From Mycobacterium sp. (GTDB lineage Bacteria > Actinomycetota > Actinomycetes > Mycobacteriales > Mycobacteriaceae): a DNA stretch of 43,677 bases. Below, piece by piece: positions 17,534 to 27,007 of this stretch. Each line of letters begins with the position of its first letter. The stretch's first letter is position 1. The notes under the pieces were generated by a model that saw only the letters and a program-made list of their open reading frames with translations, had not been told where the DNA came from and searched no databases. Both the position numbers and the translations under genes were made by a program. The stretch is from assembly GCA_025963385.1 (NCBI GenBank), contig JAOPUT010000317.1, forward strand, positions 1 through 43,677, in the 5' to 3' direction.

Positions 17534-18261
17534 CGGTCGATCGCACGCCGCTGCTCGACGCGCTCGGGGTCGACCTGCCCGACGATCTACTCACCCTCGC
17601 ACTGACGCATCGCAGCTATGCGTACGAGGCGGGTGGACTACCCACCAACGAGCGGCTCGAGTTCCTCGGCGACGCCGTGCTCGGTCTGGTGATCACCGCG
17701 GAGATCTTCACCAAGTACCCCGACCGCAGCGAGGGCGAGCTGGCCAAGCTGAAGTCCGCCGTGGTCAACACTCAGGCGTTGGCGCGCATCGCCAGGAACC
17801 TCACCCCCGACGGGCTCGGCGCCTATCTGCTGCTCGGTAGGGGAGAGGTGGCCAGCGGCGGTGCGCAGAAGTCGAATCTTCTTGCCGACGCCGTGGAGTC
17901 GCTCCTCGGCGCGACGTACGTCCAGCACGGACACGAGGTCGCCCGCGACGTCATCGTCCGGATGTTCTCCGACGCGCTGGAGACCGCGGCGAACCTGGGT
18001 GCGGGTCTCGATTGGAAGACCAGCCTCCAGGAACTGGCGGCCGCCCGACGCCTCGGCGTGCCGTCGTATGCCGTCTCGTCCACCGGCCCCGAGCACGACA
18101 AGCACTTCACGGCGCGCGCGATCGTGAACGACGAGGACTACGGCCATGGCGAGGGCCGCACCAAGAAGGAAGCCGAGCAGCACGCCGCGGCCGCCGCGTA
18201 CAAGGCGCTCGAGGTTCTCGAAGCGGCCGAGGCCGAACGCGAGTCCGAGCAGGATGCCTGA
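17530..18261 (+). CDS. rnc: Ribonuclease III
   Basis: The 243-residue enzyme cuts double-stranded RNA, including the 16S/23S rRNA precursor. The signature [15 protein letters not shown] carries the catalytic Glu/Asp, with a second metal-site segment in [15 protein letters not shown] dsRNA-binding domain occupies about 160-235 ([30 protein letters not shown]). The GTG at 17530 overlaps the DUF177 stop (GTGA). The 3' end overlaps mutM by 8 nt, so the three genes are one operon. Confidence 0.96.
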   Translation: MTVDRTPLLDALGVDLPDDLLTLALTHRSYAYEAGGLPTNERLEFLGDAVLGLVITAEIFTKYPDRSEGELAKLKSAVVNTQALARIARNLTPDGLGAYLLLGRGEVASGGAQKSNLLADAVESLLGATYVQHGHEVARDVIVRMFSDALETAANLGAGLDWKTSLQELAAARRLGVPSYAVSSTGPEHDKHFTARAIVNDEDYGHGEGRTKKEAEQHAAAAAYKALEVLEAAEAERESEQDA

Positions 18262-19102
18262 GCTACCCGAGGTCGAGGTCGTCCGGCGCGGCCTCGACGC
18301 CCACATCGTGGGCAAGACGATCACCGCGGTTCGGGTCAACCACCCGCGCGCCGTGCGACGGCACGAGGAGGGCCCCGCCGATCTGACGGCGCGGTTGCTC
18401 GACAACGTCATCACCGGCACCGGCAGGCGCGGGAAGTACCTGTGGCTGACCCTCGGCAGCGGTGAAGCCCTGGTGGTCCACCTCGGGATGAGTGGCCAGA
18501 TGCTGCTCGGGCCCGTCGCGAAGACCGAGCACCTTCGTGTCGCGACCCTTCTCGACGACGGTACGGCGATGAGCTTCGTCGACCAGCGCACGTTCGGCGG
18601 CTGGATGCTCGCCGACCTCGTCACGGTCGACGGCACCGAGGTGCCGGTCCCCGTCGCCCATGTCGCCCGCGACCCGCTCGACCCGCTGTTCGATGCTGCA
18701 TCGGTGGTGAAGGTGTTGCGGCGCAAGCACTCCGAGATCAAACGCCAACTGCTGGACCAGACAGTGGTCTCGGGCATCGGCAACATCTACGCCGACGAGT
18801 CGCTGTGGCGCGCGAAGGTCAACGGCGCACGCATCGCGGAAACGCTGACGAAACCGACACTCGCCTCGATCCTCGGGCACGCGGGAGACGTCATGCGCGA
18901 CGCCCTCGGTCAGGGCGGCACGTCGTTCGACTCGCTGTACGTGAACGTCAACGGTGAGTCGGGTTACTTCGACCGGTCGTTGGACGCCTACGGCCGCGAG
19001 GGTGAGCCGTGCCGCCGCTGCGGCACCATCATGCGACGGGACAAGTTCATGAACCGGTCGTCGTACTACTGCCCGAAATGCCAGCCGCGGCCCAGGCGTT
19101 GA
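18254..19102 (+). CDS. mutM: Formamidopyrimidine-DNA glycosylase (MutM/Fpg)
   Basis: The 282-residue glycosylase/AP lyase removes 8-oxoguanine and formamidopyrimidines. MPELPEVE at the N-terminus gives the catalytic Pro after Met removal and the essential Glu. The H2TH domain contains [10 protein letters not shown]. The C-terminal zinc finger is CRRCG...YYCPKCQ. Its ATG lies 8 nt inside the end of rnc. It is the expected Rv2924c orthologue. Confidence 0.96.
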   Translation: MPELPEVEVVRRGLDAHIVGKTITAVRVNHPRAVRRHEEGPADLTARLLDNVITGTGRRGKYLWLTLGSGEALVVHLGMSGQMLLGPVAKTEHLRVATLLDDGTAMSFVDQRTFGGWMLADLVTVDGTEVPVPVAHVARDPLDPLFDAASVVKVLRRKHSEIKRQLLDQTVVSGIGNIYADESLWRAKVNGARIAETLTKPTLASILGHAGDVMRDALGQGGTSFDSLYVNVNGESGYFDRSLDAYGREGEPCRRCGTIMRRDKFMNRSSYYCPKCQPRPRR

Positions 19103-19129
19103 TAGTCCAGCAATGGAAGAAGAGGAGTC

Positions 19130-19603
19130 ATGACGGATCTGTGGGTTGAGCGCACCGGGGTGCGCCGCTATACCGGTCGAAGCACCCGGGGCGCGGAGGT
19201 GCTCGTCGGGTCCGAGGACGTCGAGGGCGTGTTCACCCCAGGTGAACTCCTCAAGATCGCACTTGCCGCCTGTAGCGGCATGAGCAGCGACCACGCCCTG
19301 CGCACTCGCCTCGGTGACGACTATCAGGCCACGGTCCGGGTCTCCGGTCCGCCCGACCGCGAGCAGGAGCGCTACCCGCTGATCGAGGAGAGCCTCGAGG
19401 TAGATCTGTCGGGCCTGTCCGAAGAGGAGATCCGCAAGCTCGTCGTGATCGTCGAACGGTCGATCGACAAGGTCTGCACCGTGGGCCGCACCCTGAAGTC
19501 AGGGACCGAGGTGACGTTCGGGGTCGTCGATGAGCCGCTTGCGCGAAGAGAAGAGGGTCGCGATGAGCCGCTTGCGCGGAGAGAATCGGTCACCGAGAAG
19601 TGA
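19130..19603 (+). CDS. OsmC/Ohr-family protein (Rv2923c-like)
   Basis: The 157-residue protein resembles the OsmC family, some members of which reduce organic peroxides through two cysteines. It has [19 protein letters not shown] (first Cys) and [15 protein letters not shown] (second Cys). The normal fold ends near TFGVVDEP. After it comes an 11-residue direct repeat, [11 protein letters not shown] then [10 protein letters not shown], encoded by a 33-bp DNA repeat. The ATG at 19130 follows GAGGAG, 27 bp after mutM. The stop overlaps acyP as GTGA. Confidence 0.88.
   Translation: MTDLWVERTGVRRYTGRSTRGAEVLVGSEDVEGVFTPGELLKIALAACSGMSSDHALRTRLGDDYQATVRVSGPPDREQERYPLIEESLEVDLSGLSEEEIRKLVVIVERSIDKVCTVGRTLKSGTEVTFGVVDEPLARREEGRDEPLARRESVTEK
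19529..19587 (+). repeat. 33-bp direct repeat at the end of the OsmC-like gene
   Basis: GATGAGCCGCTTGCGCG is repeated at 19529 and 19562, exactly 33 bp apart, followed by AAGAGAAG in the first copy and GAGAGAAT in the second. The unit is in frame (11 codons). Its CGCTTGCGCG core resembles the repeat after ftsY. Confidence 0.85.
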
Positions 19604-19890
19604 TCCCACCCACCGGCGATGACGCCCGTCTGACGGCCTGGGTACACGGGCGCGTCCAGGGCGTCGGGTTCCGCTGGTGGACGCGAGCACGTGCGCTGGA
19701 GCTCGGACTGACCGGGTTCGCGGCCAACAAGGCCGACGGCCGTGTGCACGTCGTCGCGCGGGGATCCCGAGCAGCCTGCCAACGGCTGCTCGACCTGCTG
19801 CAGGGCGGTACCACGCCGGGGCGCGTCGACACGGTCGTCTACGACTGGTCGGCACCGGGTGAGGAGATCGAGGGCTTCGCCGAGCGATAG
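19600..19890 (+). CDS. acyP: Acylphosphatase
   Basis: The 96-residue enzyme hydrolyses acyl phosphates. The phosphate-binding loop and catalytic Arg are in [13 protein letters not shown], and the catalytic Asn is in [11 protein letters not shown]. The GTG at 19600 overlaps the stop of the OsmC-like gene (GTGA). smc follows 26 bp later. It matches Rv2922.1c by position. Confidence 0.92.
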   Translation: MIPPTGDDARLTAWVHGRVQGVGFRWWTRARALELGLTGFAANKADGRVHVVARGSRAACQRLLDLLQGGTTPGRVDTVVYDWSAPGEEIEGFAER

Positions 19891-19902
19891 CAACCTCGCA
19901 GG

Positions 19903-19908
19903 TAAGCT
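19903..19908 (+). promoter_or_regulatory. -10 element (TAAGCT) for smc, probably leaderless
   Basis: TAAGCT lies 8 nt before the smc ATG at 19917; no ribosome site is present. Confidence 0.5.
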
Positions 19909-19916
19909 CGCACGTC

Positions 19917-22900
19917 ATGCATCTCAAGAGTCTGACGCTGAAGGGCTTCAAGTCCTTCGCATCGCCGACGACTCTGCGCTTCGAACCGGGCATCACGTGC
20001 GTCGTCGGACCCAACGGATCGGGCAAGTCCAACGTGGTCGACGCCCTGACGTGGGTCATGGGCGAGCAGGGCGCGAAGACGCTGCGCGGCGGCAAGATGG
20101 AGGACGTCATCTTCGCCGGTACGTCGTCGCGGGCGCCGCTGGGACGTGCCGAGGTGACGCTGACCATCGACAACTCCGACAACGCGCTTCCCATCGAGTA
20201 CTCCGAGGTGTCGATCACCCGCCGGATGTTCCGTGACGGGGCAGGCGAATACGAGATCAACGGCAGCAGCTGCCGATTGATGGACGTTCAGGAGCTGCTG
20301 TCGGACTCGGGCATCGGGCGCGAGATGCACGTCATCGTCGGGCAGGGCAAGCTCTCCGAGATCCTCGAGTCCCGACCCGAGGACCGGCGCGCGTTCATCG
20401 AGGAAGCCGCAGGCGTGCTCAAGCATCGCAAGCGCAAGGAGAAGGCGGTCCGCAAGCTCGAGTCGATGTCGGCGAACCTCAACCGGCTCACCGACCTGAC
20501 CAGCGAATTGCGGCGGCAGCTCAAACCCCTCGGGCGTCAGGCCGAGATGGCGCGGCGTGCGCAGACCATCCAGGCCGACCTGCGCGACGCCCGGCTCCGC
20601 CTCGCCGCCGACGACCTCGTCACCCGGCGTACCGAGTTCAACGACACCAACGAGGCCGAGACGACGCTGCGGCGCGAGCATGACGAGATCACCACCCGTC
20701 TGGAGACCGCGACCATCGAGCTGACGACCCACGAGACTGCGGTCTCGGGTCTGAGCGGACGTGCCGAGGCGGCGCAGCAGACGTGGTTCCGCCTGTCGGC
20801 GCTCGCCGAACGCGTCAGCGCGACCGTGCGGATCGCCACCGAGCGGGCGCAACTGCTCGACGCCGAGGCCGAGGTGTCCCAGGGCGCCGACCCGGACGCG
20901 CTCGAGGCGGAGGCCGACCTGGTGGCCGAGCACGAGCAGGAACTGCTCGCCGAGTTGGCCGAGTCAAGGGCGCGCCAGGAGGCCGCCCGCGCCGAGCTGA
21001 GCGAGCGCGAGCGCCTCGCCGCCGAGGCCGAACGCGCACACCTTGCGGCCGCCCGCGCCGAGGCCGACCGCCGCGAGGGGCTGGCCCGCCTCTCCGGACA
21101 GGTCGACACCATGCGCACCCGCGTCGAGTCGATCGACGAGGGCGTGGCGCGACTGACCGTCAGCATCGAGGAATCCGCGCTGCGAGTGCAGCAGTCCAGG
21201 GTGGACTTCGAGAACGTCCAGAACCGCGTCGGTGAGCTCGACGCAGGTGAGGTCGGGCTCGACGATCAGCACGACCGCACGGTGACGGCGCTGCGTCTCG
21301 CCGACGAGCGGGTCACCGAGCTGCAGGCCGCCGAACGCGGCGCGGAACGTCAGGTCGCCTCACTGCGTGCGCGCATCGACGCCCTTGCGGTCGGACTCGA
21401 CCGCAGGGACGGCGCCGCCTGGTTGCAGAAGAACCACGATGGCACAGGGCTTTTCGGCTCCGTGGCGAAGATGCTGCGGGTGCGCCCCGGATACGAGGCA
21501 GCGGTCGCGGCCGTGCTCGGCTCGGCCGCCGACGCGCTGGCGGCGGAGAGCTCCGGGGCAGCGCACTCGGCCGTCGCGGCGCTCAAGCAGGCCGACGGTG
21601 GCCGCGCGGCGATCGTCCTGGGGGATTGGCCGGAAGCGGCAGTGCCGCAGCAACATTCGGAGCCCCTGCCCGACGGGGCGCTGTGGGCGGCCGACCTCGT
21701 CGAGCCGTCGTCACGCCTTCGTGGCGCCATCGCGGCGATGCTGGCGGGAGTGGCCGTGGTCCCCGACCTCGCGGCGGCACTGGACCTGGTGGCTGCGCGC
21801 CCGCAGCTGCGGTCCGTGACGACCGACGGCGACCTGGTGGGCGCAGGCTGGCTCAACGGCGGCTCGGACCGCAAGCCGAGCACGCTGGAGATCACCTCCG
21901 AAATCGACAAGGCGCGTGCGGAATTGGCGTCCTCCGAGCGGCAGGTCTCAGAACTCACCGCGGCGTTGTCCGGCGCACTGGCCGAGCAGGCCTCGCGGCA
22001 GACCGCCGCCGAAGACGCACTCGCCGCGCTCAACGAATCCGATGCTGCGATCTCGGCGATCTACGAACAGCTCGGCAGGCTCGGTCACGAGGCCCGCAAT
22101 GCCGAAGAGGAATGGCAGCGACTCAACGGTCAGCGCAACGAGCTCGAAGCAGGCCGCGCCAAGACCGTCGAGGAGATGTCCGCCCTCGAGGAGCGACTGC
22201 GCAACGCGCAGGAGATGCCCACTTTCGACTCCGAGCCGGTGGACCGCCAGGAGTCCGTCGCGGCCGCGGAGGCCGCCAGGGCCGAGGAGTTCGAGGCGCG
22301 ACTGGCCGTCCGCACCGCCGAGGAGCGGGCGAACGCCGTTCGCGGACGGGCAGATTCGCTCCGCCGCGCAGCGACCGCCGAACGTGAGGCACGCCTGCGC
22401 GCCCAGCGTGCTCGCGAGGCCCGTGAGCACGCCGCGACGGTGGCGGCAGCGGTCGCGGAGGCGGGCAGGTCGGTGGCAGCCCGGCTCGCGGTCGCCGTCG
22501 CCGTGGCGGGTCGGACGCGCGACGCGCTGGCTGCCGAGCGCAGCCACCGCGCCGAGGCCCTGAGTCGGGTGCGCCACGAGGTCAACGAACTCAACGCCAG
22601 GATGACCGCTCTCACCGACTCACTGCACCGCGACGAGGTGGCCAAGGCCCAAGCGGCGCTTCGTATCGAGCAGCTGGAGCAGCACGCGCTCGAGCAGTTC
22701 GGCATGGCGACCGACGATCTCATCGAGGAGTACGGCCCGCACGTGCCGCTCCCCCCGACCGAGCTGGAGATGGCCGAGTACGAGCAGGCCAGGGAGCGCG
22801 GCGACCAGGTCACCGCGCCTGCGCCGATGCCCTTCGACCGGGCCACCCAGGAGCGTCGGGCGAAGAAGGCCGACCGCGAACTCGCCGAGCTCGGTCGCGT

Positions 22901-23510
22901 GAATCCCCTTGCCCTGGAAGAGTTCGCGGCTCTCGAGGAGCGCTACAACTTCCTGTCCACGCAACTCGAGGACGTCAAGGCGGCCCGCAAGGACCTGCTC
23001 GACGTGATCACCGACGTCGACGAACGCATCCTGCAGGTGTTCGCCCAGGCGTACGCCGACGTCGAGCGCGAGTTCACCCAGGTGTTCGCCACGCTCTTCC
23101 CCGGCGGCGAGGGGCGGCTGTTGCTCACCAACCCCGACGACATGCTGACCACGGGCATCGAGGTCGAGGCGAGGCCGCCAGGCAAGAAGATCAAGCGGCT
23201 GTCGCTGCTGTCCGGTGGCGAGAAGTCGCTGACGGCCGTCGCGATGCTGGTGGCCATCTTCCGCGCGCGCCCGTCGCCTTTCTATGTGATGGACGAGGTC
23301 GAGGCCGCACTGGACGACGTCAACCTGAGGCGTCTGATCAGCCTCTTCGAGCAGCTCCGCGAGCGCTCCCAGCTGATCGTCATCACGCACCAGAAGCCGA
23401 CCATGGAGGTCGCCGACGCGCTGTACGGCGTGACCATGCGCGACGACGGCATCACCACCGTGATCTCGCAGCGGATGCGGGGTCAGGAACTTGCCACGTC
23501 TCCGACGTGA
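19917..23510 (+). CDS. smc: Chromosome segregation protein SMC
   Basis: The 1197-residue condensin ATPase folds back on itself to form a two-armed dimer that loops DNA, with ScpA/ScpB encoded elsewhere. Walker A is GPNGSGKSN near the N-terminus ([11 protein letters not shown] start). Two long coiled coils, rich in Ala, Glu and Arg, flank a hinge (about 500-670, [17 protein letters not shown]). The C-terminal signature is [11 protein letters not shown] and Walker B is [13 protein letters not shown]. The length is normal. The product should act with ParB-loaded DNA. Confidence 0.97.
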   Translation: MHLKSLTLKGFKSFASPTTLRFEPGITCVVGPNGSGKSNVVDALTWVMGEQGAKTLRGGKMEDVIFAGTSSRAPLGRAEVTLTIDNSDNALPIEYSEVSITRRMFRDGAGEYEINGSSCRLMDVQELLSDSGIGREMHVIVGQGKLSEILESRPEDRRAFIEEAAGVLKHRKRKEKAVRKLESMSANLNRLTDLTSELRRQLKPLGRQAEMARRAQTIQADLRDARLRLAADDLVTRRTEFNDTNEAETTLRREHDEITTRLETATIELTTHETAVSGLSGRAEAAQQTWFRLSALAERVSATVRIATERAQLLDAEAEVSQGADPDALEAEADLVAEHEQELLAELAESRARQEAARAELSERERLAAEAERAHLAAARAEADRREGLARLSGQVDTMRTRVESIDEGVARLTVSIEESALRVQQSRVDFENVQNRVGELDAGEVGLDDQHDRTVTALRLADERVTELQAAERGAERQVASLRARIDALAVGLDRRDGAAWLQKNHDGTGLFGSVAKMLRVRPGYEAAVAAVLGSAADALAAESSGAAHSAVAALKQADGGRAAIVLGDWPEAAVPQQHSEPLPDGALWAADLVEPSSRLRGAIAAMLAGVAVVPDLAAALDLVAARPQLRSVTTDGDLVGAGWLNGGSDRKPSTLEITSEIDKARAELASSERQVSELTAALSGALAEQASRQTAAEDALAALNESDAAISAIYEQLGRLGHEARNAEEEWQRLNGQRNELEAGRAKTVEEMSALEERLRNAQEMPTFDSEPVDRQESVAAAEAARAEEFEARLAVRTAEERANAVRGRADSLRRAATAEREARLRAQRAREAREHAATVAAAVAEAGRSVAARLAVAVAVAGRTRDALAAERSHRAEALSRVRHEVNELNARMTALTDSLHRDEVAKAQAALRIEQLEQHALEQFGMATDDLIEEYGPHVPLPPTELEMAEYEQARERGDQVTAPAPMPFDRATQERRAKKADRELAELGRVNPLALEEFAALEERYNFLSTQLEDVKAARKDLLDVITDVDERILQVFAQAYADVEREFTQVFATLFPGGEGRLLLTNPDDMLTTGIEVEARPPGKKIKRLSLLSGGEKSLTAVAMLVAIFRARPSPFYVMDEVEAALDDVNLRRLISLFEQLRERSQLIVITHQKPTMEVADALYGVTMRDDGITTVISQRMRGQELATSPT

Positions 23511-23619
23511 TTCGCCGCGCCTCGATGAGGTGCCTGGTCGGGTGGGCGATGAAGGACCCGCTCACATGATCACGCCGGGGGCGGTCCGCACCCACGACAC
23601 GCCCTGAGACAATGACGTC
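23511..23619. other. Intergenic region smc-ftsY
   Basis: These 109 bp contain a possible -10, GACAAT (23608-23613), 6 nt before the ftsY GTG. I see no other clear signal or gene. Confidence 0.4.
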
Positions 23620-24996
23620 GTGTCTGAGGGTCTCTGGATCGCACTAGCGGTCATCGCCGTTCTCGTCGTAGCAGCATTGGCCGTCGGGCTGGTGCGGTAC
23701 CGACGCCGACGGATCAGCTTGTCGTCGCCAGAGGATGCCAAAGCTCTCGACAAACCCGTCGACAGGTCCGGCGGTTACACCGCCTCGTCGACGATCTCGT
23801 TCACCCGGTCGCCGACCGACACCGTCGAACCGCCTTCGGCCACGGTGGACACCCCCTTGGACGTGCAGGGTCTGCCCGCCGTCGGGGATGACGCCACCAT
23901 CCCGCGCGATGCCCCGAAGCGGTCGATCTCGGACGTCCAACTGCCCGAGCCGGAGGCGCCGGCGGCCCCTGAACCCGACGTCGAGGTCGCACCTCCCGCA
24001 CCCGAGGCACCGCCCGCCGCGCCGGAGATCCCCGCCGCGCCGGAGATCCCCGCCGCGCCGGAGATCGACGCCATCGCGCCGCCGGACGGCAGGCTGGAGC
24101 GCCTCCGCGGGCGGCTCTCCAAGTCCCAGAACGCGCTCGGCCGCAGCATGCTCGGCCTGCTCGGCGGGGGAGACCTCGACGAGGACTCCTGGGAGGAGAT
24201 CGAGGACACCCTGCTGGTCGCCGACCTCGGCCCGGTCGTCACCGAGTCCGTCGTCACCGCACTGCGAGCCCGAATGGCAGCCACCAGTGTCCGCACCGAG
24301 GCCGACGCCAGAGCGGTACTCCGTGAGGTCCTCATCACGGAGCTCAGGCCCGAACTGGACCGCTCGATCAGGGCGCTGCCGCACGCCGACAAGCCCTCGG
24401 TGCTGCTCGTGGTCGGGGTCAACGGCACGGGCAAGACGACGACCGTCGGCAAGCTCGCCCGCGTTCTCGTCGCCGACGGCAGACGCGTCGTGCTCGGCGC
24501 GGCCGACACGTTTCGCGCCGCAGCGGCAGACCAGCTGCAGAGCTGGGGGTCCCGGGTAGGGGCCGAGGTGGTGCGCGGCCCGGAGGGCGCCGACCCGGCG
24601 TCGGTGGCCTTCGACGCCGTCGATCACGGCATCGCCGCGGGCGCCGACGTCGTCGTCATCGACACCGCGGGCCGGTTGCACACGAAGACCGGTCTGATGG
24701 ACGAGCTCGGCAAGGTCAAGCGGGTGGTGACCAAGCGCGCCGTGGTCGACGAGGTACTGCTGGTGCTGGACGCCACGATCGGACAGAACAGCCTGCCCCA
24801 GGCAAGGGTTTTCGCGGAGGTGGTCGACATCACCGGTGTCGTCCTGACGAAGCTCGACGGTACCGCCAAGGGCGGCATCGTGTTTCGCGTGCAGCAGGAA
24901 CTCGGCGTGCCCGTGAAGCTGGTCGGGTTGGGGGAGGGGCCCGACGATCTGGCGCCGTTCGAACCGGGTGCGTTCGTCGACGCGCTGTTGGGCTGA
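23620..24996 (+). CDS. ftsY: Signal recognition particle receptor FtsY
   Basis: The 458-residue SRP receptor GTPase docks Ffh-ribosome complexes at the membrane. Unlike E. coli FtsY, it begins with a membrane segment (about 4-28, LWIALAVIAVLVVAALAVGLV) followed by Arg-rich residues. A long Pro/Ala/Glu linker includes a hexapeptide repeat (AAPEIP). The NG domain (from about 165) has GVNGTGKTTT, DTFRAAAADQL, DTAGRLHTK and TKLDGTAKGG. The GTG at 23620 is preceded by GACAAT. Its partner ffh lies about 4.5 kb downstream. Confidence 0.95.
   Translation: MSEGLWIALAVIAVLVVAALAVGLVRYRRRRISLSSPEDAKALDKPVDRSGGYTASSTISFTRSPTDTVEPPSATVDTPLDVQGLPAVGDDATIPRDAPKRSISDVQLPEPEAPAAPEPDVEVAPPAPEAPPAAPEIPAAPEIPAAPEIDAIAPPDGRLERLRGRLSKSQNALGRSMLGLLGGGDLDEDSWEEIEDTLLVADLGPVVTESVVTALRARMAATSVRTEADARAVLREVLITELRPELDRSIRALPHADKPSVLLVVGVNGTGKTTTVGKLARVLVADGRRVVLGAADTFRAAAADQLQSWGSRVGAEVVRGPEGADPASVAFDAVDHGIAAGADVVVIDTAGRLHTKTGLMDELGKVKRVVTKRAVVDEVLLVLDATIGQNSLPQARVFAEVVDITGVVLTKLDGTAKGGIVFRVQQELGVPVKLVGLGEGPDDLAPFEPGAFVDALLG
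24016..24066 (+). repeat. 18-bp tandem repeat in the ftsY linker
   Basis: A unit GCCGCGCCGGAGATCCCC recurs at 24016, 24034 and (partial) 24052, perfect in all copies. It is in frame and encodes AAPEIP. Tract length could vary between strains. Confidence 0.9.
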
Positions 24997-25041
24997 CGAG
25001 CGCTTGCGCGAGGAACATTGGGCCTGACGAGCGCTCGCGCG
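24995..25041 (+). repeat. Paired GACGAGCGCT-T/C-GCGCG repeat after ftsY
   Basis: GACGAGCGCTTGCGCG (24995-25010) and GACGAGCGCTCGCGCG (25026-25041) lie 31 bp apart immediately after the ftsY stop. The second contains the palindrome CGAGCGCTCG. The core resembles the 33-bp repeat in the OsmC-like gene. Confidence 0.75.
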
Positions 25042-25068
25042 CCTATCTCGCACCCGCCTGACGAGGCG

Positions 25069-25139
25069 ATTAACACCGACGAAACGAAATACCGCGATCC
25101 GTTCACGCAGGCGAAACACACACGCGTCATTGGCGAAAC
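25069..25139. promoter_or_regulatory. GlnR-type operator boxes upstream of amt
   Basis: ATTAAC-N6-GAAAC occurs at 25069-25085. GTTCAC-N6-GAAAC occurs at 25101-25117, and a third GAAAC (25135-25139) follows 22 bp later with GCGTC in the b-site position. This matches the actinobacterial GlnR pattern gTnAC-N6-GAAAC repeated every 22 bp. GlnR activates the amt-glnK-glnD operon in nitrogen limitation, so the site sits in the expected place. Confidence 0.75.
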
Positions 25140-25210
25140 AACGAGTGCGCATTGTCTTGGCCTAGGTCATCGGTGACTAACCGTGGCATGGGCGAAGGAG
25201 GAATCGGCGA

Positions 25211-26545
25211 GTGGACGGATTTCCGATACTGGGTCAACCGGATACCGGTGACACTGCATGGATGCTGGCTAGTGCTGCGCTAGTGCTACTGATGACGCCT
25301 GGTCTGGCGTTCTTCTACGGCGGCATGGTGCGCGCCAAGGGCGTGCTGAACATGCTCATGATGAGCATCAGCGCGATGGGCATCGTGACGGTGCTGTGGG
25401 TGCTGTACGGCTACTCGCTGGCCTTTGGCGACGACGTCGGCAACTTCGTCGGCAACCCAACGCAGTACTGGGGTCTCAAGGGGCTCATCGGGGGCAACGC
25501 GGCAGCAGCGGTCGCCGCGGACCCGTCCGCAGGCATCGTGGCCAAGGTCGCGGTCGACATCCCGCTCGCAGGCACGATGCCGCAGTTGGTGTTCGTCGCC
25601 TTCCAGCTGATGTTCGCCATCATCACCGTCGCCCTGGTCTCCGGTGCGATCGCCGACCGGCTGAAGTTCAGCGCGTGGATCATCTTCGCGGGCCTGTGGG
25701 CGACGTTCGTCTACTTCCCGGTGGCCCACTGGGTGTTCGCCTTCGACGGCTTCACCGGTGAGCACGGCGGCTGGATCGCCAACAAGCTCAAGGCAATCGA
25801 CTTCGCAGGCGGTACCGCGGTCCACATCAACTCGGGTGTCGCGGGCCTTGCACTGTGTCTGGTGCTCGGCAAGCGTAAGGGGTGGCCCGGATCTCCCATG
25901 CGGCCGCACAACCTGCCGTTCGTGATGCTCGGCGCGGGTCTGCTGTGGTTCGGCTGGTACGGCTTCAACGCCGGTTCCGCGTTGAGCTCGAACGGCATCG
26001 CCGCAAGCACCTTCGTCACCACCACGGTCGCCACCGCCGCCGCCATGCTCGCCTGGCTGCTCACCGAGAAGATTCGTGACGGCCACGCCACCACCCTGGG
26101 CGCCGCCTCGGGCATCGTCGCCGGCCTCGTCGTGATCACGCCGTCCTGCTCCTCGGTCAACGTGCTGGGTGCACTGGCGATCGGCGCGATCGGAGGGTGC
26201 CTCTGCGCCTTGGCGGTCGGTCTGAAGTTCAAGCTCGGGTTCGACGACTCGCTCGACGTCGTCGGCGTCCACATGGTCGGTGGCCTCACGGGCACCCTGT
26301 TGATCGGCCTGTTCGCCACCCCCGAAGCGCCTGCCGCAGTTGCTGGTTTGTTCTACGGCGGCGGCTTCGATCAGCTGTGGCGTCAAGCGGTCGGCGCCTT
26401 CGCCGTGTTGATCTACTCGTTCGTCGTGACGACGATCCTGGCGCTCCTCCTCAAGTTCACCATCGGGCTGCGGCTCGATGAAGAGGACGAGCACAACGGC
26501 ATCGACGAAGCCGAACATGCGGAAACGGCTTATGAACTCGCTTGA
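25211..26545 (+). CDS. amt: Ammonium transporter Amt
   Basis: The 444-residue channel-like transporter has about eleven membrane segments. Conserved features are FFYGGMVRAKGVLNMLMMS, GGTAVHINSGVAGLAL (pore His), WFGWYGFNAGSAL, and VGVHMVGGLTGTLL (second pore His). A charged C-terminal tail (LDEEDEHNGID) faces GlnK. The GTG at 25211 follows GAAGGAGGAATC, an ideal ribosome site. It heads an operon with glnK and glnD behind GlnR-type boxes. It corresponds to Rv2920c. Confidence 0.95.
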   Translation: MDGFPILGQPDTGDTAWMLASAALVLLMTPGLAFFYGGMVRAKGVLNMLMMSISAMGIVTVLWVLYGYSLAFGDDVGNFVGNPTQYWGLKGLIGGNAAAAVAADPSAGIVAKVAVDIPLAGTMPQLVFVAFQLMFAIITVALVSGAIADRLKFSAWIIFAGLWATFVYFPVAHWVFAFDGFTGEHGGWIANKLKAIDFAGGTAVHINSGVAGLALCLVLGKRKGWPGSPMRPHNLPFVMLGAGLLWFGWYGFNAGSALSSNGIAASTFVTTTVATAAAMLAWLLTEKIRDGHATTLGAASGIVAGLVVITPSCSSVNVLGALAIGAIGGCLCALAVGLKFKLGFDDSLDVVGVHMVGGLTGTLLIGLFATPEAPAAVAGLFYGGGFDQLWRQAVGAFAVLIYSFVVTTILALLLKFTIGLRLDEEDEHNGIDEAEHAETAYELA

Positions 26546-26596
26546 TCGGGAAGTATTCATAGGGGCCCTGAGAATGACCCGGAAGGAACTGACTAA

Positions 26597-26935
<339 letters not shown>

Positions 26936-26957
26936 TGACGTGATTTAAGCGCCGTCT

Positions 26958-27000
26958 CCCGGACGCGCACCGCGAAAGAACCAACCGCACGTCCGGGGAG
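26958..27000 (+). promoter_or_regulatory. Leader hairpin that may mask the glnD ribosome site
   Basis: CTCCCGGACG (26956-26965) can pair with CGTCCGGGGAG (26990-27000) around a 24-nt loop, with one bulged G. The right arm includes the first part of the glnD Shine-Dalgarno sequence GGGGAGGA (26996-27003). Confidence 0.45.
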
Positions 27001-27007
27001 GACCGAG

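Noticed and set aside
24016..24066. Short tandem repeats as a CRISPR array
   Set aside because: The unit is 18 bp, in frame, without spacers, and lies inside ftsY. No cas gene is in the window.
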